Assembly: GCA_938023885.1 (NCBI GenBank)
Contig: CALJCU010000382.1
Span: 1 to 6,871, forward strand
DNA: 6,871 bases
DNA from: an uncultured Prevotella sp.
GTDB lineage: Bacteria > Bacteroidota > Bacteroidia > Bacteroidales > Bacteroidaceae
Direction: 5' to 3'
Position 1 is the stretch's first letter; each line of letters starts with the position of its first letter. A program made the position numbers and the translations under genes. Below the pieces are notes generated by a model. That model was given only the letters and a program-made list of their open reading frames with translations. It was not told the DNA's origin and did no database searches. Below, piece after piece: positions 6,819 to 6,871 of this stretch.

Positions 6819-6871
6819 CGCGGAGTGGAGCAGTTGGTAGCTCGCCAGGCTCATAACCTGGAGGTCGCATG
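6819..6871 (+). tRNA. Initiator tRNA-Met (CAT anticodon), 3' end outside window
   Basis: The first 53 bases of a tRNA: acceptor 5' strand 6819-6825, D stem GAGC/GCTC (6828-6831 and 6840-6843), anticodon stem CCAGG/CCTGG (6845-6849 and 6857-6861), loop CTCATAA with anticodon CAT at 6852-6854, variable region AGGTC, and the 5' strand of the T stem to the window end. Initiator identity is suggested by C at position 1, where elongator tRNA-Met usually has G, and by the purine-pyrimidine A11-U24 pair in the D stem. The overall sequence is also very close to bacterial fMet tRNAs. The usual three G-C pairs in the anticodon stem are not complete, because position 29-41 is A-U. Position 72, which should be A to mismatch C1, is out of view. 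Confidence 0.9.

Noticed and set aside
6792..6871. Open frame starting at ATG 6792 and running through the tRNA to the window end
   Set aside because: It overlaps a clear tRNA and the tRNA's own leader after a tRNA promoter; the translation resembles nothing.

Overview
The window looks like a piece of a Bacteroidota chromosome of the Bacteroides/Prevotella kind, with moderate GC in genes and AT-rich spacers. Three things support this: a tandem SusC/SusD gene pair, which is diagnostic of that phylum; no obvious Shine-Dalgarno sequences before the start codons; and a good match to the Bacteroidota vegetative promoter (TTTG, 19-base gap, TAnnTTTG) in front of the tRNA gene. Species cannot be named from this stretch.

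Positions 1-6613 hold one co-directional (+) gene cluster, the 3' part of a polysaccharide utilization locus (PUL). In order: the last ~700 residues of a SusC-like TonB-dependent outer-membrane transporter (its 5' end lies before the window); a complete SusD-like glycan-binding lipoprotein; a GH30-family glycoside hydrolase lipoprotein interrupted by a frameshift near 4705-4709; and a complete surface lipoprotein in the SusE/SusF or SGBP position. Gaps between genes are only 12-27 bases, so they are probably one transcript. The expected division of labour is: the GH30 enzyme cuts the glycan at the cell surface, the downstream lipoprotein and SusD bind the chains, and SusD closes over SusC to import oligosaccharides using TonB energy. 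A beta-linked glucan is a reasonable guess for the substrate because of the GH30 enzyme, but it is not proven.

The GH30 gene is the oddity. Both catalytic glutamates are encoded, but in different frames. The acid/base (NEP motif) lies before the break and the nucleophile (SES motif) lies five codons after it. As written, no single protein would be active. Either this lineage has lost the enzyme, or the sequence has an indel error.

Positions 6614-6871 close the operon with a strong stem-loop terminator (6658-6685). An AT-rich spacer follows, holding a perfect FNR/CRP-type dyad (TTGAT-N4-ATCAA, 6696-6709), then a tRNA promoter (6746-6776) and the first 53 bases of an initiator tRNA-Met (CAT anticodon), cut by the window end. 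Beyond the broken enzyme, the dyad and a variant initiator anticodon stem, I saw nothing that amounts to an undescribed system.
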